From Carya illinoinensis (taxonomy: Eukaryota > Streptophyta > Magnoliopsida > Fagales > Juglandaceae): DNA of 64,000 nucleotides. Where the stretch lies: positions 3,348,001-3,412,000 of the forward strand of contig NC_056765.1 of assembly GCF_018687715.1 (NCBI RefSeq), in the 5' to 3' direction. Position 1 is the stretch's first letter; the number at the start of each line of letters is the position of its first letter. Both the position numbers and the translations under genes were made by a program. The notes below the pieces were generated by a model, which saw only the letters and a list, made by a program, of their open reading frames with translations, was not told the DNA's origin and ran no database searches. Below, piece after piece: positions 38,690 to 51,153 of the stretch.

Positions 38690-38744
38690 ATTATGCCACG
38701 TATGCCACGAGTCTGCGGTGGGATTACTCCCCGGGAGCATATAG
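38690..38744. repeat. Right terminal inverted repeat of the MULE
   Basis: Reverse complement begins ctatatgctccccggggagt and continues atcccaccgcagactcg. It pairs with 30241-30300. Confidence 0.65.
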
Positions 38745-41700
38745 ACTTTTCGAATTACAAAAGAAGTTGTATCAATGTTATCACCAAAAAAGAGAGAGTT
38801 GTAGTTTATAGGAACAAAATGTGTTGTCAACTTGTCATGATCGTCACATATATAGTGCTCTCAAAGGTAGAAAAAACACTCATATAGGGCGGGATCTCGG
38901 AATCCAACCATGATGTGAAATTTGGAGAAAATCTTGAAAAAGTAATGAACCAGATAAGATCATTCATAAAAATAAAGTACAGAAGAATCCAGGACACGGA
39001 TATTTCAACGCTCCTTTTTGGTTTTTTCTCCCCACCTAATATTATTCTTCCATAAAGATTTTTATTTTTTATTTTTTACTTTTTATTTTGTGGCGTAAAA
39101 GAGGCTAAAAACGTGGTGATTATTCTGCTGGCCGGGCACGGGTACGACATTTCAAGGTGCGTACAATTAATAAATAACTAAAACTACTTTCCCTGTTATA
39201 TAATGCGACAATTTATTTGTAAAAATCTGCAATTTATCACTGTTTTAAGTAGTCATTATAATATATGGTATGTATGTACGACAACATTATTTTATATTAA
39301 TTCAATCTTTTCTTAGAAATGCTATGCTTAGAAAAGTCAACATTAATCGTTAAAATCCAAATGTTCTATCCACATATTTGAGTTTTTTAAATATTAGTGT
39401 TAAACTTCTTCAAAAAATATATGTACACACAATTAAATTACAAGTAATGTTAGATATAATATAAAAATTATGCACGTTATCTTTAAAAATAGAATACTTT
39501 ACATTTACAAAGAAATTATATAAAAATAATCTTATAAATTGATGTAATTTTATCTGATCTGTTAAATCTGCTTAATAATAAAAATAACTTTTTAATTTGA
39601 TGAAATATATTAAGTCATGTTAATTTATGAGATTATTTTTATATAATATCTTTATTATTAGATTATTTTCCTTAAAAATAAAAGGAATTAAGTTAATTGT
39701 AGTGTTCGCATCGGCAAATATAGAGAGATAGATATCAAGTTCTCTTTCTGCTAGACGGAATCTAAACAGCCGAAGACATCCCTTTCTTGTGTCCTACCTA
39801 AACGGGTAATAATGAATCGAGTTAGATAAGCATCATTTTTCCTAGGGGAGGAGAAAAGGACGGCCATTGGATGTCTCCAAGCTCCACTGACAAAAGCAGA
39901 ACATTTGGGCCTGTTATTTCTACGGCCCGGCCCACCACATTAGATTAAATCACGCGTTACGCTGACTTATTAGCCCACGTGGCTCACCATTTTTTGAAAA
40001 GTCTGTCAGAGCTGATTTTTTAGTACGCACCGTACGGAACGGAGAACGCGGAATATTACTTAATTAATTACTTAGGAGTTTTGGAGTCTTGGACCGTTCT
40101 TCCTTCGGGGCGTAGCGGTCAATGGCGGACGGTCTTTTGGGCAAGTGGGAGCTAGTGCGTTAACCAAAGGCGTGCGGAATTATAATAGTTCTTCCACGCA
40201 TTCTTATCTTGTCCATTTTTTTTAAATCTTATTTAAAATAATGTTACGAATATTTATAATTTTATTTATAAAAAGTTTTAAAAAATTCATTTTGTCAATT
40301 TTTAAAAAATTTAAATTTTATAATTTTTAACATATCAATAATTATGCGTAAATAAGTAAATTATTTTAAAAATATTTTAAATAAAACTAACAATTTTCGT
40401 CAATATCATTTAAAATTTTTAATTAAATTACCATAAATGCCATGTAATTTATTTTAGAACAATGCTGAATTTACACAAAGATATTATGAAAATTTATTTA
40501 TAAATTAATATGTCATGATATAATATATCAAATTATAAAATATTTTTTTTTATCACAAAGTAATTTTAATATATTACATCGAACTATTTTATAGTATAAA
40601 TTTTTCTTTATTTTAAATGTTATTATATGTAATTATATTTGTTGATATTATTTATCTCAAATTCTATTTATTAATTCTTTAAAAGGAGTCAGGAGAACGA
40701 GGTGGTCCGAATCTGCAACAAGAGTTCCTACGACGTACGAAGAGGCAATGATAATGCGTGCCACGTGCTCTACACAGGTTCGATAGCTAGCAAGATATTA
40801 AATTGTGCCGTACTGCACCGTTTCAACCTCAGACTGGGCCTTCTTGTATTTACAACTTTCATTCTAGAGATGCGTACGTGTCCAATTCACCCATTTCTAC
40901 GAAACAACGTGGGTGAGGTCAGATTCTTGCTTTTGTCCCCCCCGGTCTACTTTGTTGCTCTCCCTCAAGAGTGGATGATTTCAAATTGAGTAATGCTAAA
41001 ATATCAATTGATTGTACAATTCTCGTATAATAAATTATACACTTTACAATTAAAAATATCAAAATTTTAAATTATTAAAATTGATTTATAAATAATAATA
41101 TTTCATAGATTTTATTAAAATATATTAAAATATAAATAAATTGATATATATTTAAATAAAAATTCTTCTTATAAGTAAATTTATATATTAAATTATGCAC
41201 CAATACTAATATATAAGGCATCTATTTAATGAAACGATGTGAATTGAATATAGAAATGATTTTTAGAAGATAAATAAATTTTTCTTCTCTCAATTTTATT
41301 TATTTATTTTAATAAAAAAATCAATAATATACAAATTGGTACATCAAATTGATTGTACTTAGCAAGACTCCCAAATCAAACTCTTCAGATTTGTTAGGCG
41401 CCACTTTTAGATACGTATGATATGAAAATTCCGTAATATTCGGTCCAAAAAATATATTTTTTGTTTTACATATTTTGACCACTTGTTTTAAAATTTATTA
41501 TACGTTAATATTATTTTTAATTTTACTATTCTCATCCTTGTAATTAGTATAATCGAAAAAATTATATATATCACGTTACTTTCACACTTTCATATTATTA
41601 TATAATATAAGACATATTTGTTATAATTAAATAATTATTTATTAGATAGTTTGTTTTTTAGTATTTAATAATAATAAATATATTATATTTTAAATAATAA

Positions 41701-41785
41701 AATAAGAGTGAGACGGAAGTAAGATGTATTCATACATTATTGAATGATTTTACGTGCCATGTAATAGAATCAATCGCACGCACCG
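38745..41785. other. Intergenic DNA upstream of the SAUR gene
   Basis: AT-rich DNA with a MITE family C copy at about 39470-39655. A less AT-rich part at 39700-40200 has no recognisable ORF. No supported gene. Confidence 0.5.
39470..39655. repeat. MITE family C copy
   Basis: Contains ataatcttataaattgatgt and gttaatttatgagattattt as facing halves, with ctgttaaatctgc between. Related to 10905-11015, 47235-47400 and 53285-53430. Confidence 0.45.
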
Positions 41786-41792
41786 TATAAAT
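41786..41792 (+). promoter_or_regulatory. Possible TATA box of the SAUR gene
   Basis: tataaat about 640 bp upstream of the SAUR start codon; a weaker ctatttag lies at 41855-41862. If either is used, the leader is about 540-610 nt and includes both upstream ORFs. Confidence 0.35.
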
Positions 41793-42184
41793 CTCGCCGC
41801 AGCCGCCTATGCTGTCATCTGACCTTTGACTTGCTCTTTCTTCTCTGCGGCTCGCTATTTAGCTCCCCTTTCCTTGCAAGTACGTCCCGACCACTAGCTT
41901 CCCAAATTCTTCTCTCCCTTCACGCCTCTAATATTTTTGTTCCTTTTCGTGGCTAATCTTGATCGTTTTCTTCCTCGGCACTAGGCACCATTACAACCAC
42001 CAAAACCGAACCCACAATTTGTGTGTTTTTTTGGGGAATTATTCGCTCCTTTTTTTGTGCCTAATCTTGAAAGTTTTCTTCCTCAAATCCCATCAAGCAT
42101 AAAAGGAGTACTGTTGTTTCCACCACTGGGAATCAAGACAACCACCGAACTGAACCCAGAATCTTGTTTTTTGTTTAGTTTCGA

Positions 42185-42247
42185 ATGAAAGCCTCTCCAC
42201 GGAGTATAGACATACAGGATGTCAAACATACCAACGTCGCTCTCTGA
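42185..42247 (+). CDS. Upstream ORF 1 in the SAUR leader (20 codons)
   Basis: ATG to TGA, starting MKASPRSIDIQDV. Separated from the SAUR start codon by 178 nt. It is in another frame and would matter only if the transcript starts upstream of it. No conserved family recognised. Confidence 0.35.
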   Translation: MKASPRSIDIQDVKHTNVAL

Positions 42248-42275
42248 GGTCTGCCTCACTCTCTTCCGCCTCGCC

Positions 42276-42308
42276 ATGTCCGTCGCTGATCTATGGCCCT
42301 TTTCCTGA
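42276..42308 (+). CDS. Upstream ORF 2 in the SAUR leader (10 codons)
   Basis: MSVADLWPFS then TGA, 117 nt before the SAUR start and in the same frame. A minimal peptide, reported because it could lower SAUR translation. Confidence 0.3.
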   Translation: MSVADLWPFS

Positions 42309-42425
42309 ACACCACCATTTCACGCTAAAGAGAAAACCCAAAAAAGAAAAAAAAAAGAAAATCGCTCTCTTTTTGGCGATTATCATCCTCATTTCGTTTT
42401 ATTCACTCTCGTCACAAAACTTACG

Positions 42426-42950
42426 ATGAGAAAGATCAGAGGCTTCAAGCTTGGCAAACGGATAGTCCGGGCTTCTAAATGGATCGTCGGGAAAACCCGG
42501 ATCCGAACCAGATACCACCGGCTCAACCCACCACCAACTCCACCATCAAGCAAACCCAAGTCAAACTCCAAACACATGTCGAAGCTCGTCACCTGGGGCC
42601 AGCGGTTGACGAACGGGGCGAAAAAACTGTGTTGTAATCGACCCGGCTCTGGTTATATACCCGTTGGGCATGAGCCCATCAAAGAGAAGCAAGTAGCGGT
42701 ACCTAAGGGGCACTTGGCGGTGTACGTCGGCCAAAAAGACGGCGACTCTCGCAGGGTTCTGGTGCCCGTGATTTACTTCAACCATCCTCTGTTTGGTGAA
42801 CTTCTAAGGGAAGCAGAAGAGGAATACGGATTTCAGCACCAGGGCGGGATCACCATCCCCTGCCGGATATCGGAGTTCGAGAGGGTCCAGACCTGTATAG
42901 CCGCCGGCTGCGGTGGTGCCAGGGGGCTGACGGGGAACCGCTCCTATTGA
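42426..42950 (+). CDS. SAUR36-like small auxin-up RNA protein
   Basis: Single exon, 174 residues, intronless as usual for SAUR genes. A basic, extended N-terminus (MRKIRGFKLGKRI) is followed by a Pro-rich stretch. The SAUR domain spans about 88-157 with the hallmark blocks VPKGHLAVYVG, VPVIYFNHPLFGELLREAEE and EYGFQHQGGITIPC. The long N-terminal extension places it with SAUR36/SAUR30-type members rather than the short clade. SAUR proteins inhibit PP2C.D phosphatases and so promote plasma-membrane H+-ATPase activity and cell expansion. The promoter is compatible with hormone control, but no clean auxin element was confirmed. The gene is intact. The GAGAGAGA run after the stop is 3' untranslated. 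Confidence 0.93.
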   Translation: MRKIRGFKLGKRIVRASKWIVGKTRIRTRYHRLNPPPTPPSSKPKSNSKHMSKLVTWGQRLTNGAKKLCCNRPGSGYIPVGHEPIKEKQVAVPKGHLAVYVGQKDGDSRRVLVPVIYFNHPLFGELLREAEEEYGFQHQGGITIPCRISEFERVQTCIAAGCGGARGLTGNRSY

Positions 42951-44281
42951 GAGAGATAGAGAGAGACTCTGTGGTTGTTGAACGTATTGATTACGACGAC
43001 GACGAAAGATTCCAAATTGATAATGACGATTATATTTTAGAACTTATTTTCCTTATATATGATTATATATATAATATATTGTAGTGGTTTGCCTGTTTCC
43101 TTTTTTTTTTTTCCGGTCTTTTCGGCCTGTAGTTCTTTTGGTATGTTTTTTTACCACTTTTGTTGATTTCATAATGGAGTAGATTTTTTTTTTTTCCTTC
43201 CATAATGGAGTAGATTTTAGATGTAATTACGTGCATGATTAGTTTTATCTTACTTTTGTTATTTCTCCTTTGCCAATCATGTTTCTATGTTATTATAAAA
43301 GAATTTTTCTATTTTTAAGTCGAAGTTAAATGTGTAAAATACATTATCTATATAATTTAAATAGTAAAATTTGATTTATAAGATTCATAATTTAAAATTT
43401 ATTTTTTAAATTAAATTATGTCATGTAAACATTTTATTAAATATATAATTTATATTGACTTATAAATAAAATTTTTCTTTACGAAAATAGACATCAACAG
43501 GAACTACAATAAAGAGATTAGATGAAAAAACTAAGCTTAAGAACATTTTTTTATTAATTAAAGAAGTAATTATTAGTGTATTGGTATTTTTTTTAATTTT
43601 TAAAAAATATTTAAACATGTATAAAAATTATTTAAAATAAAAAAAATATAATTTACACTAAAGTAACAAGTGAACAAATTGAGAGGCATATGAAATAGCG
43701 TGCTTAATTAGTAATTACAATGAAGTGGCATTGTGCCTTTAACTTTATGATTGGATCTGCAACCACTACTGAGAGCTCCTGTTATGACATTTCATCTATG
43801 TTTTTTTTTTTGTTTTTTTCACATATATTTTTAATACTTTTAAATATTTTAAAAAAAATGCAACATCATTAAAAAATATATTTTTTTAATTATTAAATAA
43901 AAAAATTAAAAATATCCTAACAAGAGCCCACTGCGAATAGCATTTTTCTAACTTTATTTAACTTTATTGAAAGATGAGATTAACAATTGTTGAGAATCTT
44001 GATTTGTCTTATTTTTCTTTTGCAAAAGTTGTGCCGTCACTTTGTTTGGGACCATAAGATCAATCCTATCATCGTGGCAGTAGTGGAGAATCTGAAATTA
44101 TATATTCGTGCAATCTCGTCAATTGCAGTTGGTGGGGCTACTCTTGTTTGTATCAGTTTTGCTCAACGTAGTCGATTTTGTGCACACTTTGCACTCCCTC
44201 GCTGACGTGGTGGGGTAAATGAAAAAAAACAGAGAGAAAATGCGATGAAGATGACATCCGGCCGGTTCACAATGGCAACGT

Positions 44282-44567
44282 ACATGAAATCTCAAGCTTG
44301 AGCAGTGAAAAAAACTGATTATGGTGGGTATGAGTTACATGTAACTTTCATGTAACCCAGACCTTGCAAACAAATCTTGCAACTTGCAAATTCAATCGAT
44401 GTTGAATTTGTTCTGGTTGTGGGTTATGGAGACTTGCTTTTATTTGCAATTGGCAAATTAACTTCTTGTCTGATTTTACACGATAATGCTCAATCGGTGT
44501 TGAATTTTTTACATGAAATCTCAAGCTTGAGCAGTGAAAAAACTGATTGTAGCGGGTCTGGGTTACA
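44282..44567. repeat. Direct duplication, 229-bp offset
   Basis: acatgaaatctcaagcttga followed by gcagtgaaaaaaactgatt occurs at 44282-44340 and again at 44511-44567 with one or two differences. Related words (caatcgatgttgaattt and caatcggtgttgaattt) also repeat at 44394 and 44491. Confidence 0.75.
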
Positions 44568-46390
44568 TGAAATCTTGCAACTTTTGTTTATTGATTTTGT
44601 GTTGGCAAATGGAAGGGTCTGGGTCCAATATTCACTAGCGGTTTGAACGGCCAATTCATATCCAACCCATTATAGCTCTTGCTCCTAGAAACTGCTTCCC
44701 ACTCCTTTAAAGTGGTGAAATGTATATTGTCCAAAGAACTCCCATAAGTTCCACTTAATAAATCGTCAGAGCAATAAATTTTGCTAGGAAAAGAGCTAAA
44801 CCCTCATGGTTCACTTTCATTCGCAGGATGGAGGAGAGAAGATGGAGGGATTGAATATTGGAAGGTGAAGGACATGATAATGGATGCCGATTTAGTCTTT
44901 TTGACTTCAGCCTTCTCTGGAATCGTGGATGGATGGGAGTTGAAGTGGCTCCTTCAGTGGGGAGGTGAAGGAAAAAAGCAACAATGCCGTTTCACTTCAT
45001 TGTTTGAAATATCCCCCCAGCCCATTTTTGACTCCTGCTTAGCCAAATCTTACAACACAAAAAAACGCCCCATTTCATTTTATGGTTATGCTAGGTAGGC
45101 GTTGTGCACAACGGGTGCACAAGGTTGACTTGGTTTAGAGTTTTCCTTTTTGTATACAAATAATTGGGTACTTAAATGGGTAATGAGTTACCTTCTTACC
45201 ATTTATTTACTATTTAACAACATATTTAAAATTTTTTATTTTTTGATTATTTTCTCTTAAGTATTTTTTTAACATCCTTAATCATTAAGAAAAAATTAAA
45301 AAAATATACAATTTCGCTAATAGTCAATTTTTTAACCATTAAATAAATTTTAAAAAAATAAAAAAGAACAGTAAAAGGGCACGTAGTAGTGGTGTAGTAA
45401 GTCTATCATTATTCACCTTAAATTACTAGAACTTGTTTTAACTCAAAAATATATTTTTTTAAAATCTTGAAGAAATATTGATATATATTTATATTTATCT
45501 GAGTTTGAAAAGGTCGTGAGATAGTTTGAATGAATAATGATAGCCTTACGTCCGCTCATTGACGACCAATTCACAACTTAGGTATAAAAAAATTAAAGTT
45601 TAAAAAATCAATAAAAAATTATGTAATTTTTTTTTAATAATTTTGTAAAGTAAAATGCTACTTAACCTCCTCAACGTTATTCTTCAAAGTTAATATTAGA
45701 GTATTTTATTTATATTTATATTTAATGGTTAAAAAAGTGACTATTAATAAAATTATATATTTTTTAATTTTTTCTTAATGGTTAATTATGTTAAAAAAAT
45801 TTATAAAATAAAATGGAGGAAAAAACAACTTTATCAGTTTTATAGTTGTAAACTAATAAAATTGTAAAATAATTTTATTGTCTTAATTGTAAACTGGTTG
45901 TCAACCAGTTGAAATTGAAGGGTATCATTGTCCAATTTGAAATATATATATATATATATATATATATTTGACGTTGTCTTGACATTTGTGTATTTTGAAT
46001 CATAGAAGAATATTAGATCAAAATTATTTATGAGATATGAAAAATTATTTTGGTGCGTAAAACATATTTGGGAGTGTTGAATTTTTATTTTCAAAAAAAT
46101 TGAGATTTCTATTTTTCTTAAATTTCTAAATTTTTAAATAATTATTTTTTGAATATATTTGGAAATGAAGATTTCGAATCCAGACCTACATTTTAAAGAT
46201 TGAAGATTATGTCAATCAAACCACTTGCCTTTGACTTCAAATAAATTTTTTTGAATCCATCGTAAAATACTAAAATTAGACATGCCTCGATAATTGCAGT
46301 TACAGTATAAATGAAGATGACAATATTTAAATTAGACACAACATCTTTAAAATTTTCTGGCATTCATGGATTTGATAAAATTATACAACA

Positions 46391-46612
46391 GCTTTGCTAC
46401 ATACAGTCGCCACATGCAGTTGGCATGCAATCACCTGTACAGAATGAATAAAAAAAATTATAAATTTTTTTTTTTATATTCAAAGAGACCTACATGAATT
46501 ATAAAAAATTATAAAAATAATTTTTTTTTTCATGTAGGTCCGATATTAATTTTTTTTTTTTATAACCGACTGCACGCCGACTGCATCTACCGACTGCAAA
46601 AAATATTTCTCA
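46391..46612. repeat. MITE family A copy
   Basis: Starts gctttgctacatacagtcgc and ends ctaccgactgcaaaaaatat, with an A/T-rich palindromic core around catgtaggtccgatattaat. Matches the copy at 19064-19246 in ends and core. Confidence 0.6.
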
Positions 46613-46775
46613 TTATAGAAATATGTCCGTCGACGTATAAATCAAGTTGCGCAAGTGGCAGGGGAATCCAGCCATCAAGTGATACGTAGAATTTACCTTT
46701 GAAAAGGTCCAGACACTGACTATATAATTATTTGCCAATCGTTTTAATTATATTTTTTTATTAATTATAATAATG

Positions 46776-46975
46776 CTACAGCTAGGTCTTTATATAAAAT
46801 GAGAAAAAATATCTGTAATTATGAATTATACAACCGTTACGTAATTACTTTAAAAAAATAATAAAATATAGAATCTATATAAAAAAATTAATTTTTTAAT
46901 AAAAAATCTTATTATTTTTTAAAATGATTACGCGACGATTACATATTTTACAATCGTACGTAGAATTACTCATAA
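46776..46975. repeat. MITE family B copy
   Basis: Facing halves gaattatacaaccgttacg and gattacgcgacgattaca around a ttaattttttaataaaaa core. Related to 29886-30055 and 60244-60405. Confidence 0.45.
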
Positions 46976-47234
46976 AATATTAATAAAGCTAGTTATGTTT
47001 GAAAATTGAAAATTACTTTACCCAATGAATTGATCGAGCTTGATTGAATATTAAATTAAGCTCATTTACATTAATAAGTTATTAAGTAATTAATTAATTA
47101 ATTATTAGTGTGGATGCGAATCAAAAGTCCTAACCATTTGAATAGCAAGCATATTCGCGTAGGGGTGCTATAAATTTTAATACACAATAAAAGCCCACCA
47201 CCCAATTCATTAACATATCCATATATATTATAGG

Positions 47235-47400
47235 AAAATACTTTAGTTACAAAAAGATTATATAAAAGTAAACTTACAAACTGATGTAACTTAATGTGAT
47301 ATATTAGATTATAAAATTATTTTTATTTTAAAATAGATGTAACGAATTTTATGAAATCACGTCAATTTGTAAATTTACTTTTTATAATCTTTTTGTATCT
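47235..47400. repeat. MITE family C copy
   Basis: Facing halves acttacaaactgatgtaact and acgtcaatttgtaaatttac. Same family as 10905-11015. Confidence 0.5.
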
Positions 47401-47779
47401 ATAACAATTCTTTATATCAATCATCAGAGCCCACATCAATTATAAGCATCTTAATCCAATTCAAGATCACTTGGTCACAACAATGATTAAAAAGGAAAAT
47501 GTTTTATTTTTTTTCTTTTTCTTAAAGATTAAGAAAATTTTGTTTAATATTATTATGAATTTTTTTATTTTTTTTAACTGTTTAAAAGTATTAAAAAATG
47601 ATGTGAATTTTTTTTTTCTAAACCTAGCGGGAGCACCAGCGAGGACTGTAGAGGGGCCTGATTGAAAAAAGAGTTTTACTACATACAAGTAAAGTCGCGC
47701 ACTAATCTGCGTACTAATATTGATTTTTTCATACTTAAAAGTTAAATTAACACTGTTTTTAATACACTACAAGAAAATA

Positions 47780-47980
47780 GGCCTATTGCAGCGATTTTTA
47801 TATTGTTGTAAAAAAAATCGCTGCAAAAGGTTATCTATTATAGCATTTTTTAAATCGCCGCTTTTTTTGGTCTTAAAAAATGAAACGATGCATGATTTAC
47901 CTTTTTGCAGCGAAATATCTAATATTTACAACGGTTTAAGTCGCTGTATCTGTAAAATTACGTTTGCAGCGCCTAAATAT
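47780..47980. repeat. Left subterminal GCAGCG repeats of the CACTA element
   Basis: At least five boxes such as attgcagcgattttt, aaatcgctgcaaaa and tttgcagcgaaat in both orientations within 200 bp of the left end. Confidence 0.85.
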
Positions 47981-48238
47981 AGTCGAAATTGACATGGGCG
48001 CCAAGTTTCAATTTTTTGTCCCCCAATTTATGTTTTGTTTTCCCTCCAGCAGACACCCCCCTCCCTCTCTCTGTCTCCCCGCTCTCGTTCCCCCAGCGAT
48101 CCTCCCTCGACCCACGCCGCCGGGCACAGCCCGTCGCCAGCGACCCCACCACGTAACTGCCACCTCACCTCGATGTCCGCCCCCTCCTTCTCCCCCAAAC
48201 CCCATGCCGGAAATTTCCTTTTTTCCAAATCTGGCCTC

Positions 48239-48239
<1 letters not shown>

Positions 48240-48286
<47 letters not shown>
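48240..48286. repeat. (CT)23 microsatellite inside the CACTA element
   Basis: CT repeat of about 46 bp in a CT-rich, leader-like segment just upstream of the captured ADIP exons. Confidence 0.9.
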
Positions 48287-48290
<4 letters not shown>

Positions 48291-48470
48291 CGCTGTCGCT
48301 AGGGGCTCCTTTTGCCACCACTCAGTCCGGCTCCACAATCGGGTGAGCTTCTCAACAGTTTAGGGTTTCTTTTTGCACAGCATACATTTACCATGCTATA
48401 TATCCACATTATATGTATAGGCATGTATCTTATTGAGCGTTGATGTTTATGGTTTTGATTTGTGCTCCAG

Positions 48471-49041
48471 AGAGTACGCATTTGCCGATGTGGGAAATTT
48501 GGAACACTGCGCTAAGTACTTGAACCGGACGCTTGTTACGTACGGATTCCTGGCTTCTCTCGATCTGTTCGCCAATGATCCGGTCCGTTTTGATGTTGAT
48601 CGTTGTTTTTGCTTCGCTCGGATTTGTATACGATATCATTTATTTACTTTAACCTGTTTTTTCCGTGCTTCGCAAGTTTCTGTTGCGAGAACTTGCAATT
48701 GTCTATACTCGTTGCTTCAACAGAGGCAGCGGGATGTTGAATTTAGAGACTCTGCTAGTGAGCAGAGACAGCGGCAAGTGCTTTGGCCTCAATCTCTGTC
48801 CTATTTTATTGTGTAAACGTGTCTGACTACCTCTAGTTCCGTTGATCACTTTTTGTTCAATGTTGCACTGTTGACATGTCCAATTAGTTTATCAATGTCG
48901 TTTATATGGTGCATTGATGAAAGATGATGAAAGATTATGGCGCTATATGTTAAGAGTTCAATACATGCAGGATGTCTTTGACCTGCCCTTTCACATGGCT
49001 AGAGATCAAATAGAGGAAAGTCTCCGAAATAAGATGACTTC

Positions 49042-49074
<33 letters not shown>

Positions 49075-49733
49075 GCCTTTTCTACAAATTCATCTTATGA
49101 TTCCTATGGACAGTAAGATGTTAATTTATTTTCTTGTTTATGCTTTGACATTTGAAGGAGCGTATGGTTCAATTGCAAGATGCACAGAAAGGTGCTGAAG
49201 TTACTTCTGAATCAACTGAGAGGGAGCTTGAACTTGAAGCTCAACTTGTTGAGGCCAGGAGCATACTCCAAGAGCAGGTACTATACTCGTCTAATGTAAA
49301 TTGGAGATATGCAATGCATTTTTCTTTTGGTTTCTAGATTAGGTAAATTTTTTTTATATGCTCCATAATATGATGGTGCATTTTTTTTATGATATGGATT
49401 ACCTTCCAAGCAAAACTATATGTTATTCAGTTGAATGTTGAATAATTTGTTTTATGTTCATCCTCCAATTTAACCGTAGATTGCTTTCCTTATTTTTTCA
49501 TTCTGCATCCACTATTCTATTTGGATTACCTTATAATTCATGCTTTACATGCAAGTTTTTAATTATATCTGAGATTCTGAATACTTAATGCAATAGGAGG
49601 GATTTGGCATTTTTTTTTCCTTCTTTTTTACACTTATTTTTTTTTCTTAGTTGAAGATTAATCAAAATACAATGATTGGTTCATTGCAGGCATCCATAAT
49701 GTCTAAGCATCTTTCTAAGTCTGAGAGGCCAAG
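48471..49733 (+). pseudogene. Captured fragment of an ADIP/SSX2IP-like gene
   Basis: Five exon pieces in order: 48471-48582 (EYAFADVGNLEHCAKYL...LFANDP), 48676-48777 (VSVARTCNCLYSLLQQRQRD), 48971-49048 (DVFDLPFHMARDQIEESLR), 49158-49277 (ERMVQLQDAQKGAEVTSEST) and 49690-49733 (ASIMSKHLSKSERP). These match the N-terminal and C-terminal parts of the plant afadin/alpha-actinin-binding (ADIP) protein family, which are coiled-coil, microtubule-associated proteins. All five pieces are open. The long middle of the family is missing: the fragment jumps from residue block EQRQRQ to DVFDLPFH, so the copy is internally deleted. The acceptor before VSVAR reads AA instead of AG in the expected phase. Family assignment is from memory of plant members. 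Confidence 0.7.
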
Positions 49734-51153
49734 GTATTCCCATGTCCCTTCATTCCCTTATTTTATGCATAATGAAGGCAATGGCCATACTTAATTTGAC
49801 CGGGATTCTATTAATTCATCACCAGTGCTTGTTTAGTTCATTCTTTACATCATATTTCTTCAACTCTAGCAACTGTACCCCATTTCAAGTAATCATTTTT
49901 GCAGTAACCAAATAGAGAGAGAACAAAGGAAATGGAAAGAAAGAGAATCATTTTCTTGAAAGAAAAGGGAGGTGGAATGAGTTTTGGGAATGGGGAGCCA
50001 AGGAATTTTGCTACCTTAGGTCAGTTAGAGTTAGTGCCGACGTTTGCCAGGGCTTTCATCCAAAGCTTATAACACTTCTCCACTTGGGAAATAGAAGGAA
50101 TGGGTATCTTGGAGACAATGGAACCTCAACAGATGCCCGCACCCACACCCCCACACACACTGGGAGGGGGGGTCCAAGAGACTGTTTGATTGTTGTGTTG
50201 TTGTGCTGCTGTGCAGTTCAGAGAGGAAAAAGTGATTTTTTCCTCGTTATATTGTTTACAATGTAGAATACTGTATGTTCTTATTTGTACCGCAAATGAA
50301 TGGTCCAGAATACTTAAGACTGATGTTTTTATATTTTTTTTCAAGAAACTATAGAAGTGTGCTTTTGCGATTTAAGCTCACTAAAAAAGCACATAATGGG
50401 CTTATTGGCAAAAGTGTGCATGTGTGCTTTTGTGATTTCCACTGGTTTTTTATGGTACTTTGTGTATTTTGGCAAAAGTGCATATGATCTTCTAAGGAAT
50501 TCTTTTTGGGCTAAGAAATCTTGAAGAAAGTGCTAAAACTGTTGCTGAAAGTTCCTATCTTGAGTTCATCTTGAATGGTGTCATCATTCTATTGGGAGAT
50601 ATACTGTTAAGGGTAGTTATTAAATAAAGAAGCTCATGCTATGTGGAGCTCTTTCTTTAAGAGGTCCACACACATTTTAGTGAAAACCACGTTCTGCTTA
50701 TAGGTTAAGATGAAAGCTAGTGGGTGATTGCTGTGATTTCTCTGTTTCCTTGTTGAAAAAGCATCTTCATCGAGTAGTTCTTCTATGTATCTGGTGATGT
50801 ATTTTGGTCAATTATGATTCTTCCAATACGCTATGGCACCATCTAGAAGTGGTTGCTGCCAATAGATTTTGTTTTTGATGGTCTCCTTGTTCATTCTTGC
50901 GCATTACATATGTAGTTTTTTTCTTAATAAACTCATTTATTATTAATATCTAATTGCAAAGAAATCCTTGAATGCAAGTCTTTTAATATCATCATTTCAT
51001 CATCTCCTGATGTGACATCATCCCCTAATATAATGTATAAAAGAAAAGAAGAGCCAAAAGAGTAGAGAGAGAGAGATGTTCTAGGTGCTCATTATGTGTT
51101 AAGATAAATGTGAGTTCCCTTTTGATAATGTGCTTTCTCATGTATTTTCTCAG

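Larger units (their letters stand above)
30241..38744 (+). mobile_element. Mutator-like element of FAR1 type, about 8.5 kb
   Basis: The left end (ctacatacccccggggtgta, then atccagctgcggcctcg and gacgtggca) matches the right end read in reverse (ctatatgctccccggggagt, then atcccaccgcagactcg and tacgtggca). This gives imperfect terminal inverted repeats of about 55 bp. Inside are a FAR1-family MULE transposase gene (+), a GRF-zinc-finger gene (-) and four separate tandem arrays. Transposase, long inverted ends and size fit an autonomous MULE that has since decayed. I could not find a convincing 9-bp target duplication, so the exact ends are uncertain by some bases. Confidence 0.7.
42951..47764. 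other. Intergenic DNA, no supported gene
   Basis: AT-rich DNA with a local duplication (44282 and 44511), MITE copies at 46391-46612, 46776-46975 and 47235-47400, and a TA repeat at about 45943-45968. Open frames at 43987-44205, 44377-44646 and 44781-45098 have no recognisable domain and are not called. Confidence 0.5.

Noticed and set aside
44377..45098. Two open frames (89 and 105 codons)
   Set aside because: They overlap a local duplication, have no recognised domain and no supporting splice or promoter signals.
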